DNA of 64,000 nucleotides from Rosa chinensis (lineage: Eukaryota > Streptophyta > Magnoliopsida > Rosales > Rosaceae): assembly GCF_002994745.2 (NCBI RefSeq), contig NC_037094.1:5130001-5194000 (forward strand), given 5' to 3'. The translations under genes were made by a program, and so were the position numbers. Positions within the stretch are counted from its first letter, which is position 1, and every line of letters starts with the position of its first letter. The notes under the pieces were generated by a model. That model was given only the letters and a program-made list of their open reading frames with translations. It was not told the DNA's origin and searched no databases. Shown here piece by piece: positions 25,000 through 36,950 of this stretch.

Positions 25000-27370
25000 T
25001 TTTTGCCTATGGGGTGTTAGGTTCGCTTTCATTAAATAGCATGAGTGAAAAAGAGCAGGAAGAAACTATGTTCTTATAGGAAAGATAGGGTGCGATCCAG
25101 CCAGCCTCAATTGGGCCCCAAATAAACTATACATGAAGCATCGTCATCAAGGGAATAATGAACACGTAGTTAATGCCCCTATAACCTCACTAGTCACTGC
25201 TCAATCGTCATATACACTTTGGCCCCTACTCTTTCACATCCAAAATTCCCCTTCCCCAATAAAAAACAAAACGAAGAAAATGAAGCGGGGACGAAATGAA
25301 TTATGGTTCAGTTCAGTTCAACTAATGAACTGGGGCCAACAAAGGAAAGGGAGTAGTTCTGTAGGCTAAGCTGGAACTACAATCACCTTTAGGTAGGGTG
25401 TCAAAACTGTCGATGGCAATAAAGTTTATTGACCATAAAAGGTAGAAGAAGATAAGCTCTCGAAAACTTTGTTTAACTACCAAAACCATAACAACAATAC
25501 GAGTTCTTAATCGACGATGTCGGGCACTTGGCGTTCAAGCATGGAAGCTTGGATGGAGTTTATACGGTGTGCATGATTTGAAAAGACTTGGACCAAAGAT
25601 AATAACAATTATCAAATGGCATGGTACATTCTGGGCCAGGGGCGCACGTGATATTTCACCTAAGGGACATGGTCATTGTCCTTGACAAGGAAGACAAACT
25701 AGTTTCATCAGAAGATTTTTAACCACATTTTTGTTTTGGGGTTGAAATATCGCCCTCTACAGCTCGACTTCAATATGTGTCCTCTTTTCCATATGGGAGC
25801 TTCTTAGTAATTTCCATTTTAGTCCTCTACGTCTCTACAATGGTCTCTGTAACTACTTAGTAATTTCCATTTTAGTGTATGATACTATTAGTCCTCTCCG
25901 CCTCTACAATGGTCTCTGTACCTGCCTGTCTGTGCTAGTTAGCTTAATAATCAGAAATGGAAAATCAGAAAGAACAGAGAAACTCAGATCGCATTATGGC
26001 AATGTTCTCTAGTGCTTCGGAGTCTTCAAATTCCGGAGTTGGAGTAGGAGTTAGGAGTCGTTAGATTAGCTCATTGTGTGAGAACACACCGTAAACAATG
26101 ACTAACCACGCTCATTACGAGTTTTGACTGTTCAAAATGTGCATGAGCACGTAGGTAAGGTTTTCCGAAAACCGCTGAAGCTGGACCCCCTACTTTATCT
26201 ACTTTTGAAAATGACAAAACAAGGACAGGTTTTTACTTGCCTGGTACAGAAGGGCCGGAGTTGGACCCCTACCCAGGACCAGAAATCAGAACCTTGATAC
26301 AACCCCTAAGAAACAAGCTTCTAACTTTTGATGAAGAAAATCTATTGCTTAATGCCACTCAAAATCTGTTTCATGAAAGAGAAAATTTTGACGTGCACAG
26401 TCCACACCCAAATTCAATGCTGCAGGTAGTCAAAAATTTGACCAGCTTTCTTTCAAGTGCCAATAATCCAAGCCGGCCGGCCAACCGTACTTAAATACCA
26501 AATGCTGCATGCATGACTGAAAAAGCCTGATGCCAGAAAACATTTATGAAGGAAAGCTTTAAACAGTAAAAGCTAGGCCTACCAATTTGTTGGTGCCTTC
26601 TCATTTTTGGAAGAAACGGCCGGAGGGACAACTCACAGCCTTCAACTTACTGTAAAGTCCACGATCCTGCTCCTGTTACAAATCATATTGCTCAGAATCT
26701 CTGCAGATCAGGATAAATATGCATTGACGTGTGGGGTACAAGATTACATATATCAAGCTCTTGTAAGCCACAAAAATGGTGAGTGGGATGTATAATGCAT
26801 GTAAGGTTTAGCAACACAGAAAATGCTTATCCATTCGTTCATAGTTCATACTGTACATATAAACAGAAGCGAGAGCATAATGCAGCAAATCTAATCTTAA
26901 TCTTCAGCTTTATGAAGTAAAGAGGCAGACACGTATGTCTGTTTCCGTTCATAGTTCATACTGTACATATAAACAGAAGCGAGAGCATAATGCAGCAAAT
27001 CTAATCTTAATCTTCAGCTTTATGAAGTAAAGAAACAGACACGTATGTCTGTTTCCAGACTTAATCTTCATATCTACTTATCTCGCAAACTTCAACTTCC
27101 TAGATCACACAAAATTAGGTTGGAAGAAAACTAGTATACTTTCTTTTATTTGGGAGGGGAAAATTGATAATTTCAAGAGACTTGATAACAATGGCTTCAC
27201 TAGTACTTGATAGCTGGTAGACTTTAGTGACTGTAGCACTTGCATTTTGTCATTTCATGATAAAAATAGAATAAAAGAGAATTTCGATTTCTTTACTGAA
27301 AAAGAACAGATAAGTTTTCAAAATCTAAAGAGATATAGTTAATCATCTCAATCATTTAGATCAGAACAAA
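25000..27370. other. Intergenic region with duplications, no recognised gene
   Basis: This stretch contains the presumed DVL promoter. It includes an imperfect direct repeat built on cttagtaatttccatttta and ctctacaatggtctctgta (25802-25854 and 25857-25925) and the 110-bp tandem duplication at 26837-27056. ORFs at 25133, 26237 and 26607 lack recognisable domains. Confidence 0.55.
26837..27056. repeat. 110-bp tandem duplication
   Basis: Two adjacent 110-bp copies (26837-26946 and 26947-27056) are nearly identical; the only differences I see are in agaggcagac versus agaaacagac. The near identity points to a recent event. Each copy ends in a short palindrome around cagacacgtatgtctg. Confidence 0.92.
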
Positions 27371-27372
27371 AG

Positions 27373-28946
27373 CTAACCACTGATATCATCAAATGCAAAA
27401 TTTGACAGCAATGAAGTTTTCATGTTATCAATATCCTCCAGCAATTTCTTGTTCTCCTGATTAGCCTTCTGTATTTCAACCTGTAAAGCTGCACTACCAA
27501 CAATTTGTCACAAATTAAAGATTAGTGAAGAATGACAAGAATAGTCGACTATGATTCAGCTATAAATGGTTACACAGAATCTCTTCTATGCTGAATTGTG
27601 CTGCTTTGCATACCGGCATTACTTGGCATAGCTTCACATAATTGCTTACTTGTTATAAGTATTCTTTCATGAAAATTTTCAATCTTGAATTCTTGACTAT
27701 ATTTTATCAACATACTTAAGATGATATTATATCCAAAACTCCAGTTTTGTAGCTATCCCTTTATTCAAAGAAGAATAAAATTTCTATTTTCTAACTCTCT
27801 CCACTTGCAGCCATATTTTCCTGACTTTTGATATCTTAAAGGAAGGCAAAGCAGCAGACATAATGATCATATGCAAGTAGCGCATCCAACCAAAAGGTCC
27901 AAAACAGAAAGAAGCCAAAGAGAATCTTAAAAGCTATGAGTGAAATATATGCAGCAATGCCTTCATTAGAGAATTGGGTATAGACTTCACCTCAATAGAG
28001 AAACCTAAGACCATTTTAGTTCTGCAAGAAATGAACTCAAACCTGGAATCGCTAGAGAGTAATCTACGCATTCAATCCAAATCATTGACAGAAGACTTGT
28101 TCACACAATAAACATGCAGTGTTGAACTCTAGTACAAGAAAATCCATCTTTGAATGTACAAACATAAGCAAACGATAAATTTACCAGAGTTTCCACTGTT
28201 GAGATCTTCAAGAATCCCCTCAACAAACGCCATCATTGAGTTCTTCAAAGCATTGTTCTTCTCATCCAACATAAGCATTTCATTTTGAAGGTACTCTTTC
28301 TCTGACAGCAGAGCCCTTAGTACATTCTCACTACCCTTATCAATGTCCTTCTGGAATTCCATGCACAATGCCATAAACCTTTCCCTATAACAAAACAACC
28401 AGCTACCTTCAGCACCTACAGGCATTCGTATCGAACCGAAACCAATACAATTTGCATCTATGAAATCTCTACATACCGATTTCCGTGGATTCTCCCAAGA
28501 GTCTCGTCCCGCTTCAATCTCATTCCATCTAATTCCTTCCCCAAATTTTCTACAGAGCTTCTTAAATCATCTGTTTATAGCCAAAATTTTCTGAATTATG
28601 CAAAATTTCAAGTATATGATAACCAAAATGCGGTCAAAGTATCTTACTGGTGACGGTGACCAGTCCGATGAGCTCAAACTGAGAAACGTAGAGCGTCTTG
28701 GTGAGGTCGGATTCTTTCGCAGCCAGAGCGCTCTCGAATTCCGAGCATTTCACGATCTCCGACTCGATCTCCCGCGTTATCTGAATATTCGCTTCAATTT
28801 CTTCGTTCACCTGAATTTCAAAAACCAATTCGATTAAGTTGAAAATTGAGCTTCACTGAGATTTGGATCGGAAAAAATCTCTGTACCTGGTCAAGCATGT
28901 CCTTCAAGGATGAGATTTGGCACAGGATCGCTCCCGAATCCTCCAT
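27373..28946 (-). CDS. Coiled-coil protein of unknown function
   Basis: Five exons, 5' to 3': 28887-28946, 28648-28810, 28477-28570, 28185-28384, 27373-27488; 633 nt, 210 aa with consistent phase. It starts MEDSGAILCQISSLKDMLDQ and is almost entirely charged heptad-like helix: EEIEANIQITREIESEIVK, VENLGKELDGMRLKRDETL, KEYLQNEMLMLDEKNNALKN and LQVEIQKANQENKKLLED. It ends FAFDDISG. There is no signal peptide or membrane segment. I do not recognise the family; such small coiled-coil proteins often serve in centromere, cytoskeletal or nuclear-envelope assemblies, but nothing here decides that. It is divergently oriented to TSR1, with a transposable element between them. Confidence 0.8.
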
Positions 28947-29003
28947 TTCCCAATCTCTCTGTGAACCTCTAACGGTTCCTGTTTTGAAGTTTCGCGCTTT
29001 TTA

Positions 29004-30450
29004 GGGGAAATTACTGGTTACTCCCTGTACTTTTAGGGAGTCGACAGTTCAGTCCCTGTTGTCTGAAGTTTCGCGGACATAGGGGTCGTGAAAATTGACT
29101 TTTTATACATACAAAATTTGGAAAAACTTTCTTCATTAAAATTGTAGAGATCATCGATATGATCTCGTACATATATGGAACGCAAATATCAGAGTTCGTA
29201 TGAATTAATTATGAATTTTAGAAGAAAGGAGATTTTTGAAATGAACGTTATTTAGGGGGGTCGTGAAAATTGACTTTTTATACATACAAAATTTGGAAAA
29301 ACTTTCTTCATAAAAATTGTAGAGATCCTCGATACGATCTCGTACATATATGGAACGCAAATATCGGAGTTCGTATGAATTAATTATGAATTTTAGAAGA
29401 AAGGAGATTTTCGAAACGAACGTTATTTAGGGGGTAGTGAAAATGACTTTTTATACGTACAAAATTTGGAACAACTTTCTTCATGAAAGTTGTAGAGCTC
29501 GTTGATACAATCTTGTGCATATATGGAACGCAAAAATCAGAGTTTGTATGAATTAATTATGAATTTTAGAAGAAAGTGGATTTTCGAAACGAATGTTATT
29601 TGGAGCGGTCGTGAAAATTGACTTTTTATACATACAAAATTTGGAAAAACTTTCTTCATAAAAGTTGTGGAGCTCATCGATACGATCTCGTACATATATG
29701 GAACGTAAATATCGGAGTTTGTATGAATTAATTATGAATTTTAGAAGAAAGGAGATTTTTGAAATGAACGTTATTTAGGGGGGTCGTGAAAATTGACTTT
29801 TTATACATACAAAATTTGGAAAAACTTTCTGCATAAAAATTGTAGAGATCCTCGATACGATCTCGTACATATATGGAACGCAAATATAGGAGTTCGTATG
29901 AATTAATTATGAATTTTAGAAGAAAAGAGATTTTCGAAACGAACGTTATTTAGGGGGGGTAGTGAAAATGACTTTTTATACGTACAAAATTTGGAACAAC
30001 TTTCTTCATGAAAGTTGTAGAGCTCATTGATACAATCTTGTGCATATATGGAACGCAAAAATCAGAGTTTGTATGAATTAATTATGAATTTTAGAAGAAA
30101 GTGGATTTTCGAAACGAATGTTATTTGGAGCGGTCGTGAAAATTGACTTTTTATAAATACAAAATTTGGAAAAACTTTCTTCATAAAAGTTGTGGAGCTC
30201 ATCGATATGATCTCGTACATATATGGAACGCAAATATCGGAGTTCGTATGAATTAATTATGAATTTTAGAAGAAAGGAGGGGAGAGGAGAGAAAAATAAA
30301 AAACAAAAAGAGGAAGGGAGGGGCAAAATAGTCATTTTGGACTAAATTGTGTGAGATTGGAAAGTCTGAGGAGTAACTTGTCGAAATTAGGATAGCAGGG
30401 ACTGAACTGTCGACGCCCTAAAAGTACAGGGAGTGACCAGTAATTTCCCC
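29004..30450. mobile_element. TIR element (1447 bp) with an internal 175-bp satellite-like array
   Basis: The left end (ggggaaattactggttactc..., 29004 to about 29060) and right end (...gagtgaccagtaatttcccc, about 30395 to 30450) are imperfect inverted repeats of about 55 bp. They are flanked by tttta on both sides (28999-29003 and 30451-30455), a candidate 5-bp target duplication. The body is seven tandem copies of a 174-176-bp unit, not coding DNA. There is no transposase, so the element is non-autonomous. Confidence 0.85.
29085..30290. repeat. 175-bp tandem repeat, seven units, in a three-unit higher-order pattern
   Basis: Units begin (gtcgtgaaaa or gtagtgaaaa) at 29085, 29260, 29434, 29608, 29783, 29959 and 30133. 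Unit types differ at diagnostic positions: type A (attgtagagatcctcgatac), type B (gtagtg start, acaactttcttcatgaaag) and type C (gcggtcgtg start, ttgtggagctcatcg). The order is A, A, B, C, A, B, C. An ABC block of about 524 bp is therefore itself duplicated (29260-29782 and 29783-30306). Confidence 0.9.
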
Positions 30451-30648
30451 TTTTAATTATCTACAGGAGTACAGGGTAATAATCCCAGCCGAGTAAAACG
30501 CAGCGTTTTAGTTATCGAAATTAGGATAGCAGGGACTGAACTGTCGACGCCCTAAAAGTACAGGGAGTGACCAGTAATTTCCCCTTTTAATTATCTACAG
30601 GAGTACAGGGTAATAATCCCAGCCGAGTAAAACGCAGCGTTTTAGTTA
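30381..30648. repeat. 134-bp tandem duplication spanning the element edge and the TSR1 promoter
   Basis: Copies at 30381-30514 and 30515-30648 appear identical. Each starts tcgaaattaggatagcaggg inside the right TIR of the neighbouring element and ends in flanking genomic sequence (aaaacgcagcgttttagtta). The duplication therefore occurred after insertion. The second copy carries an orphan TIR only about 250 bp before the TSR1 start codon. Confidence 0.92.
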
Positions 30649-30668
30649 AATCCCAACCCTACTACACA

Positions 30669-30690
30669 GGCCCAAAACGACTTAAACCCT
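30669..30690 (+). promoter_or_regulatory. Site II element plus telo-box in the TSR1 promoter
   Basis: GGCCCA at 30669-30674 (site II, TGGGCY type on the other strand) is followed at 30684-30690 by AAACCCT (telo-box core). This pair is the known signature of plant ribosomal-protein and ribosome-biogenesis promoters bound by TCP and related factors, which fits TSR1. It lies about 205 bp before the ATG. Confidence 0.65.
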
Positions 30691-30893
30691 CCGAGTCTCT
30701 TCTTCTTCTTCTTCCTCTGTTTGGCGGCATAATACCAATAGTGAATGAGAGCGGCTGTGGCATATGAAATAGGTAAACCTCTCTCTCTCTCTACTCAGCT
30801 CTGTGCTGTGCTGCTCATCTCTCTCTATCTATCTCTATATTGACGATATTGCCCGCGCCGGACTTTTGCAGTGTTTCTGTGCAAGTTTCGGCC

Positions 30894-33800
30894 ATGGGAG
30901 GTTCGCGGAACCAAGTGAACAAGGCTCACAAGACGCGGTTTTCGTCCAAGTCGTCGCGGAACCTGCACAAAACTTCAGGTTCTGTATTCAGCTTTCTCCG
31001 AACTTCCTTTGTTTGATGCGATTGGGATTGTAATTTGAGTTTTGTGGTGGTTCAGATAAGAGTAGGATCGGTAAATCGGAGCACAATGTTGCAAAGGGAG
31101 CTCGGGCGGCTCGAATTCAGAGAAATAAGATGGTAATTTGATTTTCGAAAGATGCTTATTGTTTCCTGCTCTACTTCTACTTCGTAGTTGATGATCTGAA
31201 TGATCAATTTTGTAGGTACGGGAGCAGAAGCGGGCTGCTCTTTTGAAAGAGAAGAGAGCTTCGAGTGGATCAGCAAGTCCTCCCCGTGTGATTGTGAGTT
31301 TTTTTCTTTTCTTTTTTCTTTCTCTTTTGGTCAGCTGGAATTGAATTGATAGAGAAAATGTGCTCAAGATAAGCACTTGTAGCTGTTATTGATTTCCATT
31401 TTGGCTTCTGTTAATGGCAGGTTCTATTCGGGCTTTCCGCGGATGTAAAGCTCAGTTCGCTTTCTGAGGATATTCTTTCTTTGCTGTCTCCACAGGGCTA
31501 TGGAGGTGCTTTGCCTACTGTCGCTTCTCCGGAGTACAGGCTGAGAGCAACGGTATGTTGCCTCTTACTGATTTATCTATGTTTTAGTTGGATCATCAAA
31601 TGTGTTGTCTTACCGATGCGAAAATTTCTAAGTGTCTGATACAATTTATTGTTTAGGTACTGCAAGCACCTCATGGGGATTTGCAATCATGTTTGGAAAT
31701 GGCTAAGGTAGGAAAGTCTCTCACTTTGGGTATTGCTCTCCAGTCTTCCTATGCTTTTCTGACACGTTTGCTCTTTGGCCTGTAGGTTGCTGATCTCATT
31801 GCTTTTGTGGCTTCAGCAACCTCTTCGTGTGAAGGAGAGTCTGACTACATTGACTCATTTGGTAGTCAATGTCTTTCTGTGTTTAGGTCTCTTGGTCTAC
31901 CAAGCACCGTCGTGCTAATACGTGTATGTTATTGTTGATGTGCTTTGCCTATTCAGAAAATACTTATCCAACTAAAAAAAGTAGGTTTGCAGTCCTTGAC
32001 ATAACATATATTCCTTTTTTCATTCATGTAGGATCTACCTACTGAGGCGAAAAGAAGACATGAGTCAAAGAAAACATGTAGTTCCAGTCTTGCTTCTGAA
32101 TTTCCCGAAGATTGTAAATTTTATCCAGCTGATACAAAGGACGAGTTGCACAAGGTAATGTCTAGAGACTGTAGATTTATCTTAGACTAATGCTTTTAAT
32201 GTTAAAGTTCAGGGTTTATTAGGATTCAGATGATGATTATTTCATGACATGTTTAGATAATTAAAAGTGTCTAATAGGTCTTTGTCTTTTTATTGCAGTT
32301 CATGTGGCTTTTTAAGGAGCAAAGGCTCTCAGTTCCTCACTGGCGAAGTCAGCGACCTTACTTGATGGCTCAAAAGGTGCTAGCTTTGGATCTCTTTGAT
32401 TTTTAAAGTTGTATGTTAGATAGAGGTAGAAACTGAAGGTTTCCCTTATTGTATATAGGTTGAAATGGTAGAAGATGATATGAATCCGGGAACAAGTACC
32501 CTTCTCCTCACTGGATATGTGCGAGCTCGCAGTCTTTCTGTTAATCAACTGGTAACTAGTTCAGCCAATGACTTGACTTTGGTCACATGATTTGGTAGTT
32601 ATCTTAGTTTCCTTAATTTCAGGTTCATGTTTCTGGTGCCGGGGATTTCCAGTTGTGCAAAATGGAAATTCTCAAGGATCCACGTCCTTTGAATGCAAGA
32701 AAAGAGCAGGATGTCATGGATGCAGATGAAGTGGATGATGTTGTGGTATGGATTGTTCCATATTGTTATAAGCAGTAGATGCCTATATTATATGGTCCAA
32801 ATTAATCAATTGGAGTTCTTACTCTGTATTCTTTATCTATTTCAAGGTTCGTTCTTTGGTTCCCGATCCGCTGAAGCAGGAGGCTTTACTTGTTGAGAAT
32901 GTTCCTGATTCCCTTGATAATGAACAGGTAATATTATCACATCATTTCTTTATTAATTATTTATCTTACTTATCATCATAACCTTGAATAACTATACAAG
33001 AATATGATTGTATATCACTTATCCAAGAATAATCAAAGGAAAAAAAAAGGTGGTATATGAGGGGAGTTTATGTACAGAACTATAAAAGAAGAATGTTATA
33101 GTGGTGGTAAACCTTGCAAATGCTCCTAATAAGAAGCTGATATGTTTCTAATATTTGATACTATTTTTACTATGAGGCATGGTGAATTACAGGACTTTTA
33201 CTTAAAAACATAGTTCTTTTTTTGTCAGACATGGCCAACAGAAGAAGAAATGGCAGATGCTGAAAAAAACCAAAAACAAAAAAAGAGGAGAAAAAGGATT
33301 CTTCCTCGAGGCACTTCAGAATACCAGGTCTGCATTTGATAGTTTCAATTGTTTCTTCATGTTGATGGGTAATGTTCAACAAATATGTTATTGACAGAAG
33401 ATATGATTTCTATCTTGCAGGCTGCTTGGATTATCAATGATACAGATGAAGAGGAGTCCGGTACTGATGAAGAAGTTGATGATATGGTAATGGATGAAAC
33501 AGAGAGTGGTCATCCTGGTGAAGAGGGCAATCATTCAGATCTCAGTGACGATCAAGCTTCTTTAGACTTGAGGGACTCTGACAAAGAAACTGATGCTGAT
33601 TCAGTGATGATGGTGAGTTTTAACATGTATGTACAAGTAGTAAGTGAATTTTATTGTGTTACCAGCATTAGTCGTTTCTCTGGTCTCAGTCTAAATCACT
33701 AATAAACATGACCTATGTTATTATGTTACTTTCATTTGTAAATGTTATTATTCTAACCATGAAATTACAAAACTCCACGGATGTGGTTAACATACTGTTT

Positions 33801-36385
33801 AGGCAACGGCTTTCATAAAAAGATTTAGTTAGAATGTGAATAGCATAGGTTTACCTGCGATTTGGTCTGTTCATCAGTTCTTTCTGTATCGGCTTTTGTA
33901 TGAGTGAAAAGTCCTCAGAATCTCAAGATTGCCATTATAAACAGGTCCCAACTAGGTTACACTTGGATAATGCACACCAACACACTTATTTGTTTTAACA
34001 CTGCATTTTAAGGATTGCATTTGTCTGCAAGGATTGAATTTACACCGTACTTTTATAATTGCAAGTTTTCTCCAATTGATCGAATACTTACCTTCTTTTG
34101 TTTTGTAGGACGGTGAAAATTTGACCAAGGAACAGTTGGAGGATGAGATCAAAAAAATAAAGGAAGCCCATGCTGATGATGAGGGTATCATTTAGAAAAC
34201 TTTCAAGTGTTTTTCTTTTTGTTTTTGGTTTTTGTTTTGTTCAGTCAGTAGTGATTGAAGGCCAAATGTTTTTTCATCTGACATGGGATAGATATGGCTT
34301 GAATAATGTAGAACCTCTGATGTTATGGTTAACAACTTGTTATTGATTTATACCCTTTCCCTGCCCTATCTATAATTCACAAATTAAGCTATTAGCGTAA
34401 TGTAATTTAATGAAATTATTTGACACTGGCTTATTGCAATAATGTAGAACCTGTGATGTTATGGTTGTTTTGTTGTTAACTTGTTATTGATTTATACCCT
34501 TTCCCCGCCCTATCTACAGTTCACAAATTAAGCTATTACCATATTGTAAATTAATGAAATTATTTGATACTAGCTTATTGTAATCAGTGCATGTTACTGC
34601 TGCATTATGTTGGCTGTTAATGGTTATTTGTTATGTTTCAGAATTTCCAGATGAAGTGGATACACCATTAGACTTTCCAGCTAGAAAACGTTTTGCGAAG
34701 TATAGAGGGCTCAAGTCCTTTAGGACCTCTTCATGGGATCCCAAAGTAATATTCTTGTATTTTGTAATAGCAATTCTTATTATTTCTGAACATCAAGTCC
34801 CCAACTGATATACATGTCTAATGAACTCCAGGAGTCTCTACCTCCAGAATATGCTAGAATCTTTGCCTTCGACAATTTCAACAGGACACAGAAAAGCATC
34901 CTTGCTAAAGCTTTAGCTATGGAGCAAGAAAACGAGGATGACTGTGCAACAGCTAGCACATATGCAAGGCTGTATATCAAAGAAGTGCCAAATACTGTTG
35001 CTTCTAAATTATGTATGCGTGCAAATACTATGCCTATCATAGCATGTGGCCTTTTGCAGCATGAGTCCAAGATGTCTGTACTCCATTTCAGGTATCGATA
35101 TTTGGACTTTTGCCTACTATGCCTATTATGGCATGTGTTCTCTTTCTTGATTGTACTAATACTGTTTGCCTTGTTAATTCACAAGTAGACGTTGTCTCAT
35201 GGTTTTTAATCATCTTTGTTTGCAGCTTAAAAAAGCATGACACTTACAGTGATCCTATCAAAACCAAAGACGAATTAATTTTTCATGTTGGCTTTCGCCA
35301 ATTTGTTGCTAGGTAGTTTTTCTGATACCGTCAACAAAACTTCTTATTGAATTCCTGTGTAGTTCTTAATGTTGCTGCTTATCACTCTGCAGGCCAATAT
35401 TCTCTACCGATAACATGAGTTCTGACAAGCACAAAATGGAGAGGTTCCTTCATCCAGGACGTTTTTCCATGGCGTCAATTTATGCTCCTATTACTTTTCC
35501 AGCTCTTCCTTTAATAGCTTTCAAGAGTTCTAAAGGGGAGGCCACTGCACCTACAGTTGCTGCTGTTGGTTCTCTGAGAAGCATTGATCCTGACAGGATT
35601 ATTCTAAAGAAGATCATTTTAACAGGGTACGACTTATTTACGAGTCTTGATTTAAATATAATGGCGATTATACATCCCTCCATCCATGTGTTCTTCCTCC
35701 TGTCTTGGATACTAATCACTCTGTATTGTGAAGCTTCTGGTGAATTATATGTCTAGAACTCTAGACTTGTACTCAGAGCTTGTATCATGGCTTGCGTAAT
35801 TGTATTGTTAGTTCTTTGGAGATGACCGCTAAGATACATATGTTTTACCCTTGAAAGTTTTGATTTATTGAACCTTGACACACATTGATGCAGTTATCCT
35901 CAACGAGTTTCGAAAAAGAAAGCTGCTGTGAGGTATATGTTCCATAATCCAGAGGATGTGAGATGGTTCAAGGTGAGGGAATCTCTTATCATATCATTTC
36001 AACATTTCTTTTGATCTTACAATTAGTGGTGCATCCTATCGAAGAAATACCTTTTAATCGTATGAGTACGTTTCTTGATGTGGTGGTGATGGCAGCCTGT
36101 GGAAGTGTGGACCAAATGTGGGCGTCGGGGTCGCATCAAGGAGCCTGTTGGTACACATGGTAAGATTACTTTTCCAAGATAGACAACAAATTTCATCTCT
36201 ATTAATTTTCCTCCCAGTGTGGAATCGCCTGAATAGTACAAGATCTCTAATACACTTCCTTATCAGGGGCAATGAAATGCATCCTTAACGGCACCCTCCA
36301 GCAGAACGACACCATATGCATGAGCTTGTACAAGCGCGCATATCCCAAGTGGCCTGACCACCGTTTTCCGATTCTTGATGCTTGA
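30894..36385 (+). CDS. TSR1: Pre-rRNA-processing protein TSR1 (40S ribosome assembly factor)
   Basis: Twenty-one exons: 30894-30978, 31056-31132, 31216-31293, 31421-31552, 31657-31707, 31786-31923, 32032-32154, 32299-32376, 32459-32551, 32623-32745, 32847-32927, 33229-33327, 33421-33612, 34109-34184, 34642-34745, 34832-35091, 35226-35312, 35393-35626, 35894-35972, 36096-36159, 36267-36385; 2373 nt, 790 aa, the usual length for the family. The basic N-terminus [20 protein letters not shown] is typical of TSR1. It is followed by a GTPase-like fold region, an AARP2CN-type segment ([20 protein letters not shown]), a long acidic linker ([15 protein letters not shown]) and the conserved C-terminal BMS1/TSR1 domain ending [21 protein letters not shown]1 is a catalytically inactive relative of the BMS1 GTPase that binds late pre-40S particles and blocks premature subunit joining. 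Confidence 0.95.
34302..34578. repeat. About 136-bp tandem duplication in a TSR1 intron
   Basis: Sequence starting aataatgtagaacct at 34302 recurs at 34438 with scattered differences (tgatgttatggtt, tttataccctttcc and cacaaattaagctatta are shared). The copies lie in the intron between exons 14 and 15. They have diverged, so the event is older than the 134-bp promoter duplication. Confidence 0.85.
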
Positions 36386-36950
36386 TAAGTTGGTGTGTCG
36401 TGTGTGGACGTCGTCGACACTTCCTTACAGTGCTTCCCGATTCTTGATGCTTGATGAGAGTGTCCGGACTCGTGTCACTTCTTTCTTACAGTGATTGGTT
36501 TCAAGCACGGAAGAAGGTCAACACCTCTTCATGGGAATGAAGCTCCGGTTCAGATTGTTGATTCCAAATTTCAGTTTTCCTGCTAGGATTAGTTTTACCA
36601 GCCCTGTAATGTTGCTCTATATAATTTTTTTTTTCAACTTTTCAGTAGAAAACAAGAGTTCTATAGTAGAGAGTGACCATTTTCTTTGCCGATTGTTACT
36701 GTTGTATCTTTTGAAAGCTTGGGTATTGGTTCTTTCGTCTACTTGAGTCACTGATTCATTTCCTCAATTTGAGTCTACTAATCCATCCCCAGATTTATGA
36801 TCTCAAATGCAAATGAAACAACAAAGGCGCCTCGGATTCGCTAAATATAACAACACAAGGAATCAAAATTTCAGGTTCTTTTCAGCTCCATTACATCTTT
36901 CTCAGCACAAAACAAAATTCAGAAGAAAAAAAAGTAGTACAGAACTACCT

